From Candidatus Omnitrophota bacterium (GTDB lineage Bacteria; Omnitrophota; Gorgyraeia; Gygaellales; Profunditerraquicolaceae), in assembly GCA_030691865.1 (NCBI GenBank), contig JAUYDL010000044.1:1-46670 (forward strand): a stretch of DNA of 46,670 bases, written 5' to 3'. Under the pieces are notes generated by a model. It made no database searches. It saw only the letters and a program-made list of their open reading frames with translations, and was not told the origin of the DNA. The translations under genes and the position numbers were made by a program. Positions 1-7,070 of this stretch are shown here, one piece after another (position 1 is the stretch's first letter; each line of letters starts with the position of its first letter).

Positions 1-237
1 AGCAGCGCTCATCCAGGCGCCCAGGGCATTCTGGCCATCATTTATATTTACCCAGGCAAATTCACCCCGCAACATTACATCCCCGATAACTTCCCCGGAA
101 TAAACAATTAATTTACCGTCATATTCTTTGGCATTGTTAATTAATTCGCTGCTACTTAAGCTTTGAGAAAAAGCAGCCGTCTGCGGACCAAAAACTAAAA
201 ATAAAATTATTAAGGTTAATGTAAAATTTTTCTTCAT
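1..237 (-). CDS. Secreted protein, possible OB-fold domain (partial, runs off the left edge)
   Basis: The reading frame opens with ATG at 237 and stays open for 79 codons to the window edge, so the C-terminus is missing. The first 25 or so residues form a classic signal peptide: MKKN, a hydrophobic core rich in L, I, F and V, then a polar region. After it comes DGKLIVYSGEVIGDVM and then FAWVNINDG, a beta-rich pattern like small exported OB-fold (tRNA_anti-like) proteins. The start overlaps the trkH stop as ATGA, so it is probably translated with the Trk genes. The function is unknown; the OB-fold assignment is a guess from the pattern. Confidence 0.6.
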   Translation of the reverse strand, partial: MKKNFTLTLIILFLVFGPQTAAFSQSLSSSELINNAKEYDGKLIVYSGEVIGDVMLRGEFAWVNINDGQNALGAWMSAA

Positions 238-1736
238 TTCCCTTTAATGCTGGCAAATAAAAACCCAAGAATAGTAAATACTGACATAAACTCCAAGCGG
301 CCAGCCCACATCTGTAATATATAAGTAACCTTTAGCATGGCCGGCATGCCAATATTGGTAATGCCGCAAGATAATCCCACATTAGCTGCGGCAGAGGTAG
401 ACTCAAAAAGTGCCCCTAAAAAAGGATAACCATAAAACATCCCGACCAGTGCGCCTAAGCCATATAAAATTATATAAGCCAGGGTAATCATTAAAGCGCC
501 TCTAACCAACTTATCCTCTAAAAATACCTCTCTGATATGGTGGAACTTCTCAACGACAATTGCCCTCTCCGGCATAATGATTCTTTTGAGGTCCTCTTTA
601 AAGGCTTTAAAAATAATCCCGATGCGCAACATCTTAATTGCCCCGGTAGTTGAACAAACTGCTCCGCCTAGAGCCATAGCCAAAATTACTCCTACTAGTG
701 CCAACTGGTTCCAATCCGTGCCAAACTGCTGAGCATAAATAGTCTGAAAACCAGTCCCGGTGTGGCCGGAGATAAGCTGATAAAATCCCTTACGAAAAAG
801 CATTACTGCCGTCGGATAAATTCCCGTCTGCGCTAAACCCACCGCCACCACAGAAAAAGTAGCAATAATAGTAACAAAAAGGGTCCGCGTTTCAATATTT
901 TTAATCAGCTCCTTACGATTACCCATCCACAAGTGATAATGTAATTTGAAATTAATCGCCCCTAAAACCATAATGATTACGGTAATCACCTCGTAAATAA
1001 TACTATGGTAATAAAGTATATTTTGCGACTGCGGGTTAAATCCTCCGGTATCAAAAGCCGCCATAAATATACAGGCGCCATGAAAGAATGAATTAAGCGG
1101 TTTCATCCCGTTGAATATCCCGGTTAGGCCTAAGGCCAGGGTACCCAAAATCAGATAAACAATGCTTACCAGCCAAATAAACCTGGAGGTATTAATGACA
1201 TTGGGCATAATCTTCTCACCCCGTGCCTCACCCACATACATTTTGAATGCACCGGAGAACCCGCGCATAAAGAAAGAAAGCGCAATCACCACAATCCCCT
1301 GGCCTCCCAAAAACATAATCAGATGCCGCCAAAGGTTATGCGTATAAGAAAGATGATCCAAGTCCTGGACCAAAGCCAGGCCGGTAGTGGCAAATCCGGA
1401 CATTGCGTCAAAACATGCATCTAAAAAGGATTTCCAGTGGCCGCTTAAATATAGTGGAATCGCTCCTAAAATCATTGCCACCACCCAGGACAAACTAACT
1501 ACAATCATACCCTGCATCCAATTTAAATCCTCCTCCGTCTGGCAGATTTTAACTAAGAGTAACCCTAATAAAACAGATATTTCGATACTGATGAAAAAAT
1601 CCAGGGCGGGGTTTATCTCTCCAAAACACAAGGCAATCAAAATCGGAATAGCCATGGTCAAGGCTAATCCCAAAATTATTTTCCCCAGGTAAAAACCAAT
1701 GATCTTTAAATCTTCAAGGCGGGGCTTAAGAATCAT
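234..1736 (-). CDS. trkH: Trk/Ktr potassium uptake channel subunit TrkH
   Basis: This is the ion-conducting membrane subunit of the Trk/Ktr potassium uptake system, 500 residues, within the family's usual size. The four pore loops of the family can be seen in order: SGFATTGLA, FDTGGFNPQ, SGHTGTGFQT and AANVGLSCG, each holding a filter glycine, between many hydrophobic segments. The start overlaps a 38-codon membrane ORF by ATGA, and the stop overlaps the next ORF in the same way. Two TrkA-like regulators lie directly upstream, so the cluster encodes a complete potassium importer. Substrate (K+, perhaps coupled to Na+ or H+) is inferred from the family. Confidence 0.93.
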   Translation of the reverse strand: MILKPRLEDLKIIGFYLGKIILGLALTMAIPILIALCFGEINPALDFFISIEISVLLGLLLVKICQTEEDLNWMQGMIVVSLSWVVAMILGAIPLYLSGHWKSFLDACFDAMSGFATTGLALVQDLDHLSYTHNLWRHLIMFLGGQGIVVIALSFFMRGFSGAFKMYVGEARGEKIMPNVINTSRFIWLVSIVYLILGTLALGLTGIFNGMKPLNSFFHGACIFMAAFDTGGFNPQSQNILYYHSIIYEVITVIIMVLGAINFKLHYHLWMGNRKELIKNIETRTLFVTIIATFSVVAVGLAQTGIYPTAVMLFRKGFYQLISGHTGTGFQTIYAQQFGTDWNQLALVGVILAMALGGAVCSTTGAIKMLRIGIIFKAFKEDLKRIIMPERAIVVEKFHHIREVFLEDKLVRGALMITLAYIILYGLGALVGMFYGYPFLGALFESTSAAANVGLSCGITNIGMPAMLKVTYILQMWAGRLEFMSVFTILGFLFASIKGK

Positions 1737-1849
1737 AGCTTAAAATATATTGCCCAACAGATCAAAAACACTGCCAGCATGATAAAACAAACATAGAAAA
1801 TTTCTGCGGTTATCCCGAAGATAATATTTAAGGCAGGTTTAAATCTCAT
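1733..1849 (-). CDS. Small single-span membrane protein in the Trk operon
   Basis: A 38-codon ORF starts with ATG at 1849, five bases after the stop of the upstream trkA-like gene, and ends in TGA that overlaps the trkH start as ATGA. A possible SD (GGGAAG) lies about 12 bases upstream. The product starts MRFKPALNII and then has one long hydrophobic stretch of about 25 residues (FYVCFIMLAVFLICWAIYF), so it would be a single transmembrane helix. It fills the whole gap between two Trk genes and is translationally coupled, which supports a real gene and suggests a small subunit or assembly factor of the transporter. I do not recognise the family. Confidence 0.55.
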   Translation of the reverse strand: MRFKPALNIIFGITAEIFYVCFIMLAVFLICWAIYFKL

Positions 1850-1854
1850 GTATT

Positions 1855-2517
1855 TTAAAGCTTCCCGGCTAAAAGATTTAGCAGCTGCGGCTCATTACCG
1901 ATTAAAGTAAGCGCAATAACATCGTCCCCGGGTTTAAGCACCGTATCGCCTTTGGGAAGAATGACCTCTTCTCCCCTGACAATCGAAACCAATACCGCAT
2001 CTTTGGGTAAAGCGATATCTTTTACTTGCCGATTAATCACGGGGGCATCATTCGGAAGATCCACGCGCACAATCGCCAGTTTGCCGCGCTTAAAACTCAT
2101 TAGATTTACGAAATCCGAGAAAGAAACTTCTTCTTCGATAATTTTGGCAATGATCTTGGTGGAATCAACCGGCACATCAATACCTAACTCATTAAAGGTA
2201 TGTTCATTATCCGGATTATTTACCCGGCCCACAGTACGTTGCAGGTTAAATTTTTCTTTAGCCAACTGACAGATAATCATGTTATCTTCATCATCACCGG
2301 TGACCGCGGCTAAAACATCGGCCCGCGAGATCCCGGCTTCCTCCAATATTTTCGGGTCGCAGGCATCGCCATTAACTACCAGGGCATCTAATTCCTTGGC
2401 TAGCTCTTCACAAATCTGGCGGTCTTTATCTACGACACTTACCGTATGCTTACCCTGACAAAGCCTTTTGGCCAGAAAATAACCCACTTTACCTGCGCCG
2501 ACAATTAAAATATACAT
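1855..2517 (-). CDS. trkA: TrkA/KtrA-like potassium uptake regulator (second copy)
   Basis: This is a cytoplasmic RCK protein that gates TrkH in response to nucleotides. The Rossmann RCK_N domain starts at residue 1 with GAGKVGYFLAKRL, an aspartate at the end of strand 2 (VVDKD) and the family motif NGDACDP near residue 49; an RCK_C domain follows from about residue 140. At 220 residues it equals one half of E. coli TrkA (458 residues, two tandem halves) and matches KtrA in size. It follows the other trkA-like gene with only two bases between stop and start, so the two may act as a heteromeric ring. Confidence 0.9.
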   Translation of the reverse strand: MYILIVGAGKVGYFLAKRLCQGKHTVSVVDKDRQICEELAKELDALVVNGDACDPKILEEAGISRADVLAAVTGDDEDNMIICQLAKEKFNLQRTVGRVNNPDNEHTFNELGIDVPVDSTKIIAKIIEEEVSFSDFVNLMSFKRGKLAIVRVDLPNDAPVINRQVKDIALPKDAVLVSIVRGEEVILPKGDTVLKPGDDVIALTLIGNEPQLLNLLAGKL

Positions 2518-2519
2518 CT

Positions 2520-3173
2520 CTATTTTTCCCCTAAGTGAAACTTTTCCCTGACCCCTTGGAGGCTGGAAACTTTTACTACCCCCATTAAGATGTCTTTATT
2601 TTTTAAAACGGTTTTAGGTTCAGGGATCAGTACTCCCTGCATTCTACGCAAAGCCACGACAATAAAATCTCCCGGGATATTTATATCCTGAATGGTTTTG
2701 CCGACTAGATCATTCTTGGCTTCAATTTCAATAACCCCTAAATCCTTGGATTCAATTAAATAGCTGGAAAATCTGCTCTCAATAATTTTATCTCTGAGCA
2801 TAGCTGAAAAGAGCATTGTGCCGCTGATAATATCCAAACCCAGAGCCGCGTAAATATGGGCACGCTGTGGATCATAAACCCGGGCAAAAACTTTGGGCAC
2901 GCAAAAAATCTTTTTAGCCACCTGGGCACTAATTAAGTTGGTATTATCCCCATTGGTTACTGCGCAAAAAGCATCCGCTTTTTCAATGCCAACCTGTTTT
3001 AGAAGAGCCAGGTCAAAACCATTACCAACCATGGTAAGACCATTAAAAGTATCCCCCAGGCGCTTAAGTGCCTCCTGCGTTTTATCAATGACTACTACAT
3101 CATGGCCTTCGCCGGATAAAAGCTTGGCCAGCTCTGCGCCCACTCTTCCACAACCTACAATAATTACATACAT
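2520..3173 (-). CDS. trkA: TrkA/KtrA-like potassium uptake regulator (first copy)
   Basis: This RCK-type regulator has 217 residues: a nucleotide-binding RCK_N domain (GCGRVGAELAKLL, then VVIDK) and an RCK_C domain after about residue 135. The sequence VGNGFDLALLKQ replaces the usual GDxxD region, so ligand preference may differ from that of the neighbouring copy. It comes first in the Trk cluster, ten bases after the rplT stop, so the transport genes may be read from the translation-factor operon unless an unseen promoter lies inside rplT. Having two single-module TrkA genes instead of one fused gene is known in many bacteria. Confidence 0.88.
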   Translation of the reverse strand: MYVIIVGCGRVGAELAKLLSGEGHDVVVIDKTQEALKRLGDTFNGLTMVGNGFDLALLKQVGIEKADAFCAVTNGDNTNLISAQVAKKIFCVPKVFARVYDPQRAHIYAALGLDIISGTMLFSAMLRDKIIESRFSSYLIESKDLGVIEIEAKNDLVGKTIQDINIPGDFIVVALRRMQGVLIPEPKTVLKNKDILMGVVKVSSLQGVREKFHLGEK

Positions 3174-3183
3174 GGATAACCCC

Positions 3184-3531
3184 TTATCCTTTTATTTTTT
3201 CAACCAATTTTTTAAATGCATTATTGTCTCTTACTGCTAAATCCGCCAAAATCTTACGGTCCAGAGTAATCTTGGATTTCTTGAGCCCATTCATAAATAC
3301 GCTATAAGAGATCCCCACCTCTCGGCAAGCTGCGTTAATCCGGGCAATCCAGAGACTGCGGAATTCACGCTTCTTATTCCGGCGATCCCGGTAAGCATAC
3401 CTGAGCGCATGCACCAATACTCTTTTGGCCTGCTGATATTGCTTGCTACGATCACCCCAGAACCCTTTAGCCTGTCTGAGAACCTTCTTCTTTTTTTTAC
3501 GTGTTGCTACACTGTGTTTAGCCTTTGCCAT
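3184..3531 (-). CDS. rplT: 50S ribosomal protein L20
   Basis: This is a large-subunit protein that binds 23S rRNA early in assembly and in many bacteria represses its own operon. The product (115 residues, close to the usual 117-119) starts MAKAKHSVATRKKKK and has the typical ALRYAYRDRRNKKREFR and RSLWIARINAACRE segments. The ATG at 3531 is preferred over one five codons upstream because it gives the family N-terminus and has AGGAG seven bases upstream. It is the last gene of thrS-infC-rpmI-rplT. A 12-bp hairpin ends exactly at the SD. Confidence 0.97.
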   Translation of the reverse strand: MAKAKHSVATRKKKKKVLRQAKGFWGDRSKQYQQAKRVLVHALRYAYRDRRNKKREFRSLWIARINAACREVGISYSVFMNGLKKSKITLDRKILADLAVRDNNAFKKLVEKIKG

Positions 3532-3543
3532 TATTATTCTCCT

Positions 3544-3579
3544 CATTTTTCCCCAGCCTCTGGCGGTTGGGGAAAAATG
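3544..3579 (-). promoter_or_regulatory. Perfect 12-bp hairpin abutting the rplT SD
   Basis: The arms CATTTTTCCCCA (3568-3579 in mRNA sense) and TGGGGAAAAATG (3544-3555) pair perfectly around a 12-nt loop (3556-3567). The 3' arm is followed with no gap by AGGAG (3539-3543) and then the rplT ATG. It lacks a U-tract, so a terminator is unlikely. It could control rplT translation or be an inserted palindromic repeat. Function is inferred from position only. Confidence 0.6.
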
Positions 3580-3622
3580 ACCCCGAGCTCCCGCGAGGGG
3601 GAAATGTTATTTTACATAGAAT

Positions 3623-3823
3623 TTACCCATAAGGTAACATAGATTTGATGAATCTTACTTCTTTTTTACCAGCCAGCGTCCTGCGTCTCCTCAAGCTTCT
3701 TATCCTTTTTGTTTTCTTAGACGAAGCTAAATGGCTTTTTCCACCAGGGGAATACTTAACTTTACCTTTTTTGGTAATTTTAAAACGTTTAGCTACCCCG
3801 CGTTTTGTTTTTAACTTTCCCAT
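3623..3823 (-). CDS. rpmI: 50S ribosomal protein L35
   Basis: A small basic large-subunit protein of 66 residues, the usual size for L35. It starts MGKLKTKRGVAKRFK, with the typical GKVKYSPGGKSHLA and RSLRRRRTL stretches. AGGAG lies about six bases before the ATG at 3823. It sits between infC and rplT as in most bacteria. The 127-bp gap to infC holds an imperfect hairpin built of TAGTAG-type repeats, a possible site of operon autoregulation. Confidence 0.97.
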   Translation of the reverse strand: MGKLKTKRGVAKRFKITKKGKVKYSPGGKSHLASSKKTKRIRSLRRRRTLAGKKEVRFIKSMLPYG

Positions 3824-3874
3824 TTAATCTCCTATGTGTGATTATTCTGAAATATTCGCTTTTTTAGAGTAGTT

Positions 3875-3936
3875 AGAATATAGTAGGTAGAATTTAGGGA
3901 AAACCTACATTCTATCTACTACCTACTATCTACTGG
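3875..3936 (-). repeat. Imperfect hairpin with TAGTAG-type repeats between infC and rpmI
   Basis: The segments 3881-3893 and 3909-3921 are complementary at 12 of 13 positions around a loop of about 15 nt, and the 3912-3936 segment repeats CTACTACCTACTATCTACT. In the transcript this lies between the infC stop and the rpmI SD. L20 represses such operons by binding leader RNA in other bacteria, so an L20 target is possible, but I cannot match it to a known fold. Confidence 0.4.
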
Positions 3937-3950
3937 TTCTTTATTATACT

Positions 3951-4457
3951 TCACTTTGGGGCAATTACAAAGGACATAATTCTACCTTCTAGTGACGGTG
4001 TCTTTTCTACCTGCCCATCATTCTGCGTATCAAGAATAAATTTATCTAAAACCTTTCTTCCTAGATCTAAATGTTCCATCTGCCTGCCGCGAAAGAAAAG
4101 GTTAACTTTAACTTTGTCTTTTTTCTTTAAAAAACTTATTACCTGCTTAACCTTGGTTTCGAAATCATGTTCGTCGATATTGGGCTTAAGCCGGATTTCC
4201 TTAAGGCGGCCCTGTTTCTGATGTTTTTTAGATTCACGCTCTTTTTTCTCCAGGTCATATCTAAATTTACTGTACTCAATAATCCGGCAAACCGGCGGAG
4301 CAGCCGCTGGGGCAACCTCCACTAAATCCAACTCATACTGATTGGCAATCTCTAGAGCCCTCTGCACAGACATTACCCCTAACTGGCTTCCATCGTGACC
4401 AATAACCCGAACTTGCGGTGAACTGATTCTGTCGTTAATACGCGTGAACTTTTTTAT
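3951..4457 (-). CDS. infC: Translation initiation factor IF-3, AUA start codon
   Basis: IF-3 binds the 30S subunit, prevents early subunit joining and proofreads the start codon. The N-domain (TRINDRISSPQVRVIGHDGSQLG) and the C-domain (KEIRLKPNIDEHDFETK, FRGRQMEH) are both present. The first ATG in frame, at 4373, would cut off about 28 residues of the conserved N-domain. Upstream of it the frame holds no ATG, GTG or TTG before the thrS stop, but ATA at 4455-4457 lies five bases after AGGGAGG and gives a normal 168-residue protein. A non-AUG start fits the known infC autocontrol (AUU in E. coli). Fourth gene order partner of thrS, rpmI and rplT. Confidence 0.93.
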   Translation of the reverse strand: MKKFTRINDRISSPQVRVIGHDGSQLGVMSVQRALEIANQYELDLVEVAPAAAPPVCRIIEYSKFRYDLEKKERESKKHQKQGRLKEIRLKPNIDEHDFETKVKQVISFLKKKDKVKVNLFFRGRQMEHLDLGRKVLDKFILDTQNDGQVEKTPSLEGRIMSFVIAPK

Positions 4458-4472
4458 GGCTTCCTCCCTCTT

Positions 4473-6236
4473 TTATTTATGTTCCTGAATCTGGTTAATT
4501 AAATTCCCTATAAATTCCTCCAAAACAACTGCACCCTGATCCCCGCTTCCTTTTTTACGGACACTCACCTGCTGCTGTTTGACCTCCCGATCCCCTAAAA
4601 TTAAACAATAAGGAATTTTATTTATCTCGGCATTGCGAATCTTTTTATCTAAAGTTTCATTGCGCAGATCCATATCCACGCGGATGTTATGGCTTTCTAA
4701 TTTGGTTTTTACGCCTTGAGCATAAACAAGCACCGTTTCTTTAATCGGAATTAATAAAACTTGTGTCGGGCTTAACCATAAAGGAAGCTCTCCCTTGTAA
4801 TGTTCAATAAGGGCGCCGATAAAACGCTCCAGGCTGCCTAACAAAACCCGATGCAGCATAATCGGCTGCCTTTCTTTACCCGCATCATCAATATAAGCTA
4901 AATTAAATCTTTTGGGAAGAGCGAAATCGCATTGAATAGTCGCGCACTGCCATGTCCTTTTAAGCGCATCTTTCAATTTGATATCAATTTTCGGGCCATA
5001 AAATGCGCCGTCTCCTACATTAACATCATATTTTAACCCTTTTTCTTTTAATGCCGCTTCTAAAGCTTCAGTCGCTCTCTGCCAATCCTCATCCGAACCA
5101 ATAGATTTTTCCGGCCGCGTGCTAAGCTCGATTCCTACCGTGTCAAACCCAAAAACTTTCATGGTATCAAACACAAAATCAATAATTGCCTTAATTTCCT
5201 GGGATAGTTGTTCCGGCAAACAAAAGATATGCGCATCATCTTGAGTAAACCCGCGCACCCGCAATAGCCCATGCAAAACACCAGCTTTTTCCCGGCGATA
5301 AACTGTACCTAGCTCAAACAGGCGTATGGGTAAATCTTTGTAACTTCTGGTTTTTGATTTATAAATCAAAATGTGACCCGGGCAATTCATCGGTCTTAAA
5401 ACAAACTCTCCGCCACGATTCTGGGCGGGCCCGCCAATGTTTTTGGCGGGTTTATCATCCCCTATATTTAAGAAGTACATATTCTCTCGATAATAATCAT
5501 AATGTCCGCTGGTCTTCCAGAGGCCAACATCCATAATATGCGGAGTAATGACCATATCGTAGCCGCGTTTTAGATGCTCCTTTTTTTCATAATCTTCAAT
5601 AATGGTACGTAAAAGCGCTCCCTTGGGATGATAAAAGACTAATCCGGCGCCCGCCTCCTCATGATAAATATCAAAGAACTCCAATGCGGGACCCAGTTTT
5701 CTGTGGTCGCGTAGCTTGACTTCCTCTAAGTTTTTTAAATATTCATCTAATTCTTTTTGGGTCTCAAAACAAGTACCATAAATCCTTTGCAGCATAGGAT
5801 TAGTTTCAATCCCATGCCAATATGCCCCGGCCACCGATAACAATTTAAAAGCCTTAATCTGGCCGGTTGATTTTATATGCGGCCCTCGACAAAGATCTAA
5901 AAAAACTTTGCCGGTTTTATAAATAGAGATTGCTTGGTTCGGTAAAGCTTCGATAAGTTGGACCTTATAATCTTCATTTAATTTCTTAAATAACCCTATG
6001 GCCTTTATTTTGTCTAGCTCCTCACGCAGAAACGGATCATCGCGGGCGATAATTTTCTGCATTATTTTTTCAATTGCTAATAAGTCAGCGTCGGTAAACG
6101 GAGCCTGTTTATCAAAATCATAATAAAAACCATCCTCAATTGCCGGGCCAATGGCTAATTTTGTCTGTGGCCATAGCTCCTTTACCGCTTCGGCCATCAC
6201 GTGAGAACAGGAATGACGTAATACATCTAAATTCAT
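4473..6236 (-). CDS. thrS: Threonyl-tRNA synthetase lacking the TGS domain
   Basis: It charges tRNA-Thr. The 587-residue product starts directly in the editing domain (HSCSH near residue 8, CRGPH near 117, the four editing-site ligands) and lacks the N-terminal TGS domain of about 60 residues found in E. coli. Catalytic zinc ligands are visible in MNCPGH, DDAHIF and MLHRV; class II motifs 2 and 3 are present (VYRREKAGVLHG, LLGSLERF), as is the anticodon domain. Just before MNCPGH there is an extra Pro/Gly-rich segment of about 15 residues, encoded by palindromic DNA. The start at 6236 directly abuts the stop of the upstream gene; no longer in-frame start is available. Confidence 0.95.
   Translation of the reverse strand: MNLDVLRHSCSHVMAEAVKELWPQTKLAIGPAIEDGFYYDFDKQAPFTDADLLAIEKIMQKIIARDDPFLREELDKIKAIGLFKKLNEDYKVQLIEALPNQAISIYKTGKVFLDLCRGPHIKSTGQIKAFKLLSVAGAYWHGIETNPMLQRIYGTCFETQKELDEYLKNLEEVKLRDHRKLGPALEFFDIYHEEAGAGLVFYHPKGALLRTIIEDYEKKEHLKRGYDMVITPHIMDVGLWKTSGHYDYYRENMYFLNIGDDKPAKNIGGPAQNRGGEFVLRPMNCPGHILIYKSKTRSYKDLPIRLFELGTVYRREKAGVLHGLLRVRGFTQDDAHIFCLPEQLSQEIKAIIDFVFDTMKVFGFDTVGIELSTRPEKSIGSDEDWQRATEALEAALKEKGLKYDVNVGDGAFYGPKIDIKLKDALKRTWQCATIQCDFALPKRFNLAYIDDAGKERQPIMLHRVLLGSLERFIGALIEHYKGELPLWLSPTQVLLIPIKETVLVYAQGVKTKLESHNIRVDMDLRNETLDKKIRNAEINKIPYCLILGDREVKQQQVSVRKKGSGDQGAVVLEEFIGNLINQIQEHK
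5424..5450. repeat. GC-rich nested palindrome inside thrS
   Basis: Two overlapping palindromes: GGCGGGCCCGCC (5424-5435, perfect 12 bp) and CCCGCCAA-tgttt-TTGGCGGG (5430-5450, 8-bp stem, 5-nt loop). They encode the in-frame residues around PAKNIGGPAQNRGG, which most ThrRS sequences lack. It looks like a palindromic element that entered the gene without breaking the frame. Confidence 0.55.
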
Positions 6237-6695
6237 TTATCTTGCCTTCTGCTTACGACGCAAATTTGCTAAATCAACAAGGTCAGTGCGCCGGTTGGCT
6301 TTCTTCTTGGAATCTATGAGTTCGTTTATTCCTATAATATTGACCTTTGAGTTGTCTAACTTGATAATCCGCCTGTGTTTCCACGCCATGCTGAAATCTA
6401 TCCCCGCAACACCCATTATTATATCTACCCTGACAGGCTCAACCCCTATCTGATAAACTAAAGTCCTTCTAGTAAAATCTTTGAAGCTAATGCCTCTTAA
6501 GGGCGCGCCGAATTCTTTCAACGCCGTATAGACCCTTTTGGCATTTTCAATTTCAGGGTCAACCCAGACATCCAAATCTTTTGTATAGCGGGGCTCAGCG
6601 TAATATGCAACCGCATAGGCCCCTATGATTAAATACTTTGCCTTATGCCTGTTTAAGGTTCTCAGCAGATCTTTGTAATCTAAAGGTGCGAGCAT
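6237..6695 (-). CDS. Nucleotidyltransferase (MNT / AbiEii-like, DUF6036 type)
   Basis: A 152-residue protein with the start of a polymerase-beta-like nucleotidyltransferase fold: IIGAYAVAYYAEPRYTKDLDVWV near residues 23-45, where DLDVWV supplies the two metal-binding aspartates, followed by VRVDIIMGV with a third acidic residue. Relatives occur in toxin-antitoxin and abortive-infection modules. Its start lies inside the 3' end of the 67-codon gene upstream (53-base overlap), a typical layout of a two-gene module. It ends one codon before thrS. Target and role are not known. Confidence 0.75.
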   Translation of the reverse strand: MLAPLDYKDLLRTLNRHKAKYLIIGAYAVAYYAEPRYTKDLDVWVDPEIENAKRVYTALKEFGAPLRGISFKDFTRRTLVYQIGVEPVRVDIIMGVAGIDFSMAWKHRRIIKLDNSKVNIIGINELIDSKKKANRRTDLVDLANLRRKQKAR

Positions 6696-6846
6696 TTATC
6701 TTCTTTCCTTTTAGTTTATAAAAATCCTTAAGCATACCAAAGGTTGCCTTAAAACGGCTGCCTGCGCTTTGCGCTTGCCAGAATTCAATATCAAAATTCC
6801 GGCCTGCTTTAGAAATAGGCGTTATTCTTTCCCATATTCTTTTCAT
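6643..6846 (-). CDS. Small conserved-looking protein paired with the nucleotidyltransferase
   Basis: A 67-residue, basic, Lys/Arg/Phe-rich protein starting MKRIWERITPISKAGRNFD. No domain is recognised. It starts seven bases after the CCA end of tRNA-Val, so tRNA processing would leave an mRNA with almost no leader, and no good SD is visible. It overlaps the next ORF by 53 bases. A pairing of a small protein with a nucleotidyltransferase suggests a toxin-antitoxin-like unit, but which part would be toxic cannot be said. Confidence 0.55.
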   Translation of the reverse strand: MKRIWERITPISKAGRNFDIEFWQAQSAGSRFKATFGMLKDFYKLKGKKINARTFRLQRSAENLKQA

Positions 6847-6853
6847 CTTTATC

Positions 6854-6930
6854 TGGTGGGCCCAAGTGGACTTGAACCACTGACCTTTGCGATGTCAACG
6901 CAACGCTCTAACCAACTGAGCTATGAGCCC
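6854..6930 (-). tRNA. tRNA-Val (GAC)
   Basis: The minus strand reads GGGCTCA acceptor, TAGCTCAGTTGGTTAGAG D-arm, anticodon loop TTGACAT (GAC, valine), T-arm with GGTTCAAGTC, acceptor TGGGCCC, discriminator A and an encoded CCA at 6854-6856. All stems pair. It is the third of three clustered tRNA genes. Confidence 0.96.
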
Positions 6931-6952
6931 GAATTAATTTATGAGCCCGAAT
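6922..6952. repeat. 13-bp direct repeat of the tRNA-Val 5' end
   Basis: TATGAGCCCGAAT occurs at 6922-6934 (the 5' end of tRNA-Val plus flank) and again exactly at 6940-6952. It could be a slippage duplication or a scar of integration at the tRNA gene. No integrase gene is nearby. Confidence 0.5.
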
Positions 6953-6977
6953 AAACTTTTCAATCAATTTATTCTAG

Positions 6978-7061
6978 TGCCGGAGGAGGGAATCGAACCC
7001 TCATGCCCTTGCGGACGGCGGATTTTAAGTCCGCATCGTATACCAGTTTCGACACCCCGGC
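6978..7061 (-). tRNA. tRNA-Leu (UAA)
   Basis: The minus strand gives GCCGGGG acceptor, a D-arm, an anticodon loop with CTTAAAA (anticodon TAA, leucine), a long variable arm (CGTCCGCAAGGGCATG region) typical of type II tRNAs, a T-arm with GGTTCGATTCC and acceptor CTCCGGC with discriminator A. The next three bases read CTA, so CCA is not encoded. Confidence 0.95.
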
Positions 7062-7070
7062 AACTAAATT

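Noticed and set aside
1162..1692. Plus-strand ORFs opposite trkH
   Set aside because: They lie antisense to a clear membrane protein gene, have no SD and show no recognisable domain; treated as shadows.
3409..3642. Plus-strand ORF over the rplT-rpmI gap
   Set aside because: It spans a palindrome and antisense ribosomal protein codons, with no domain or SD.
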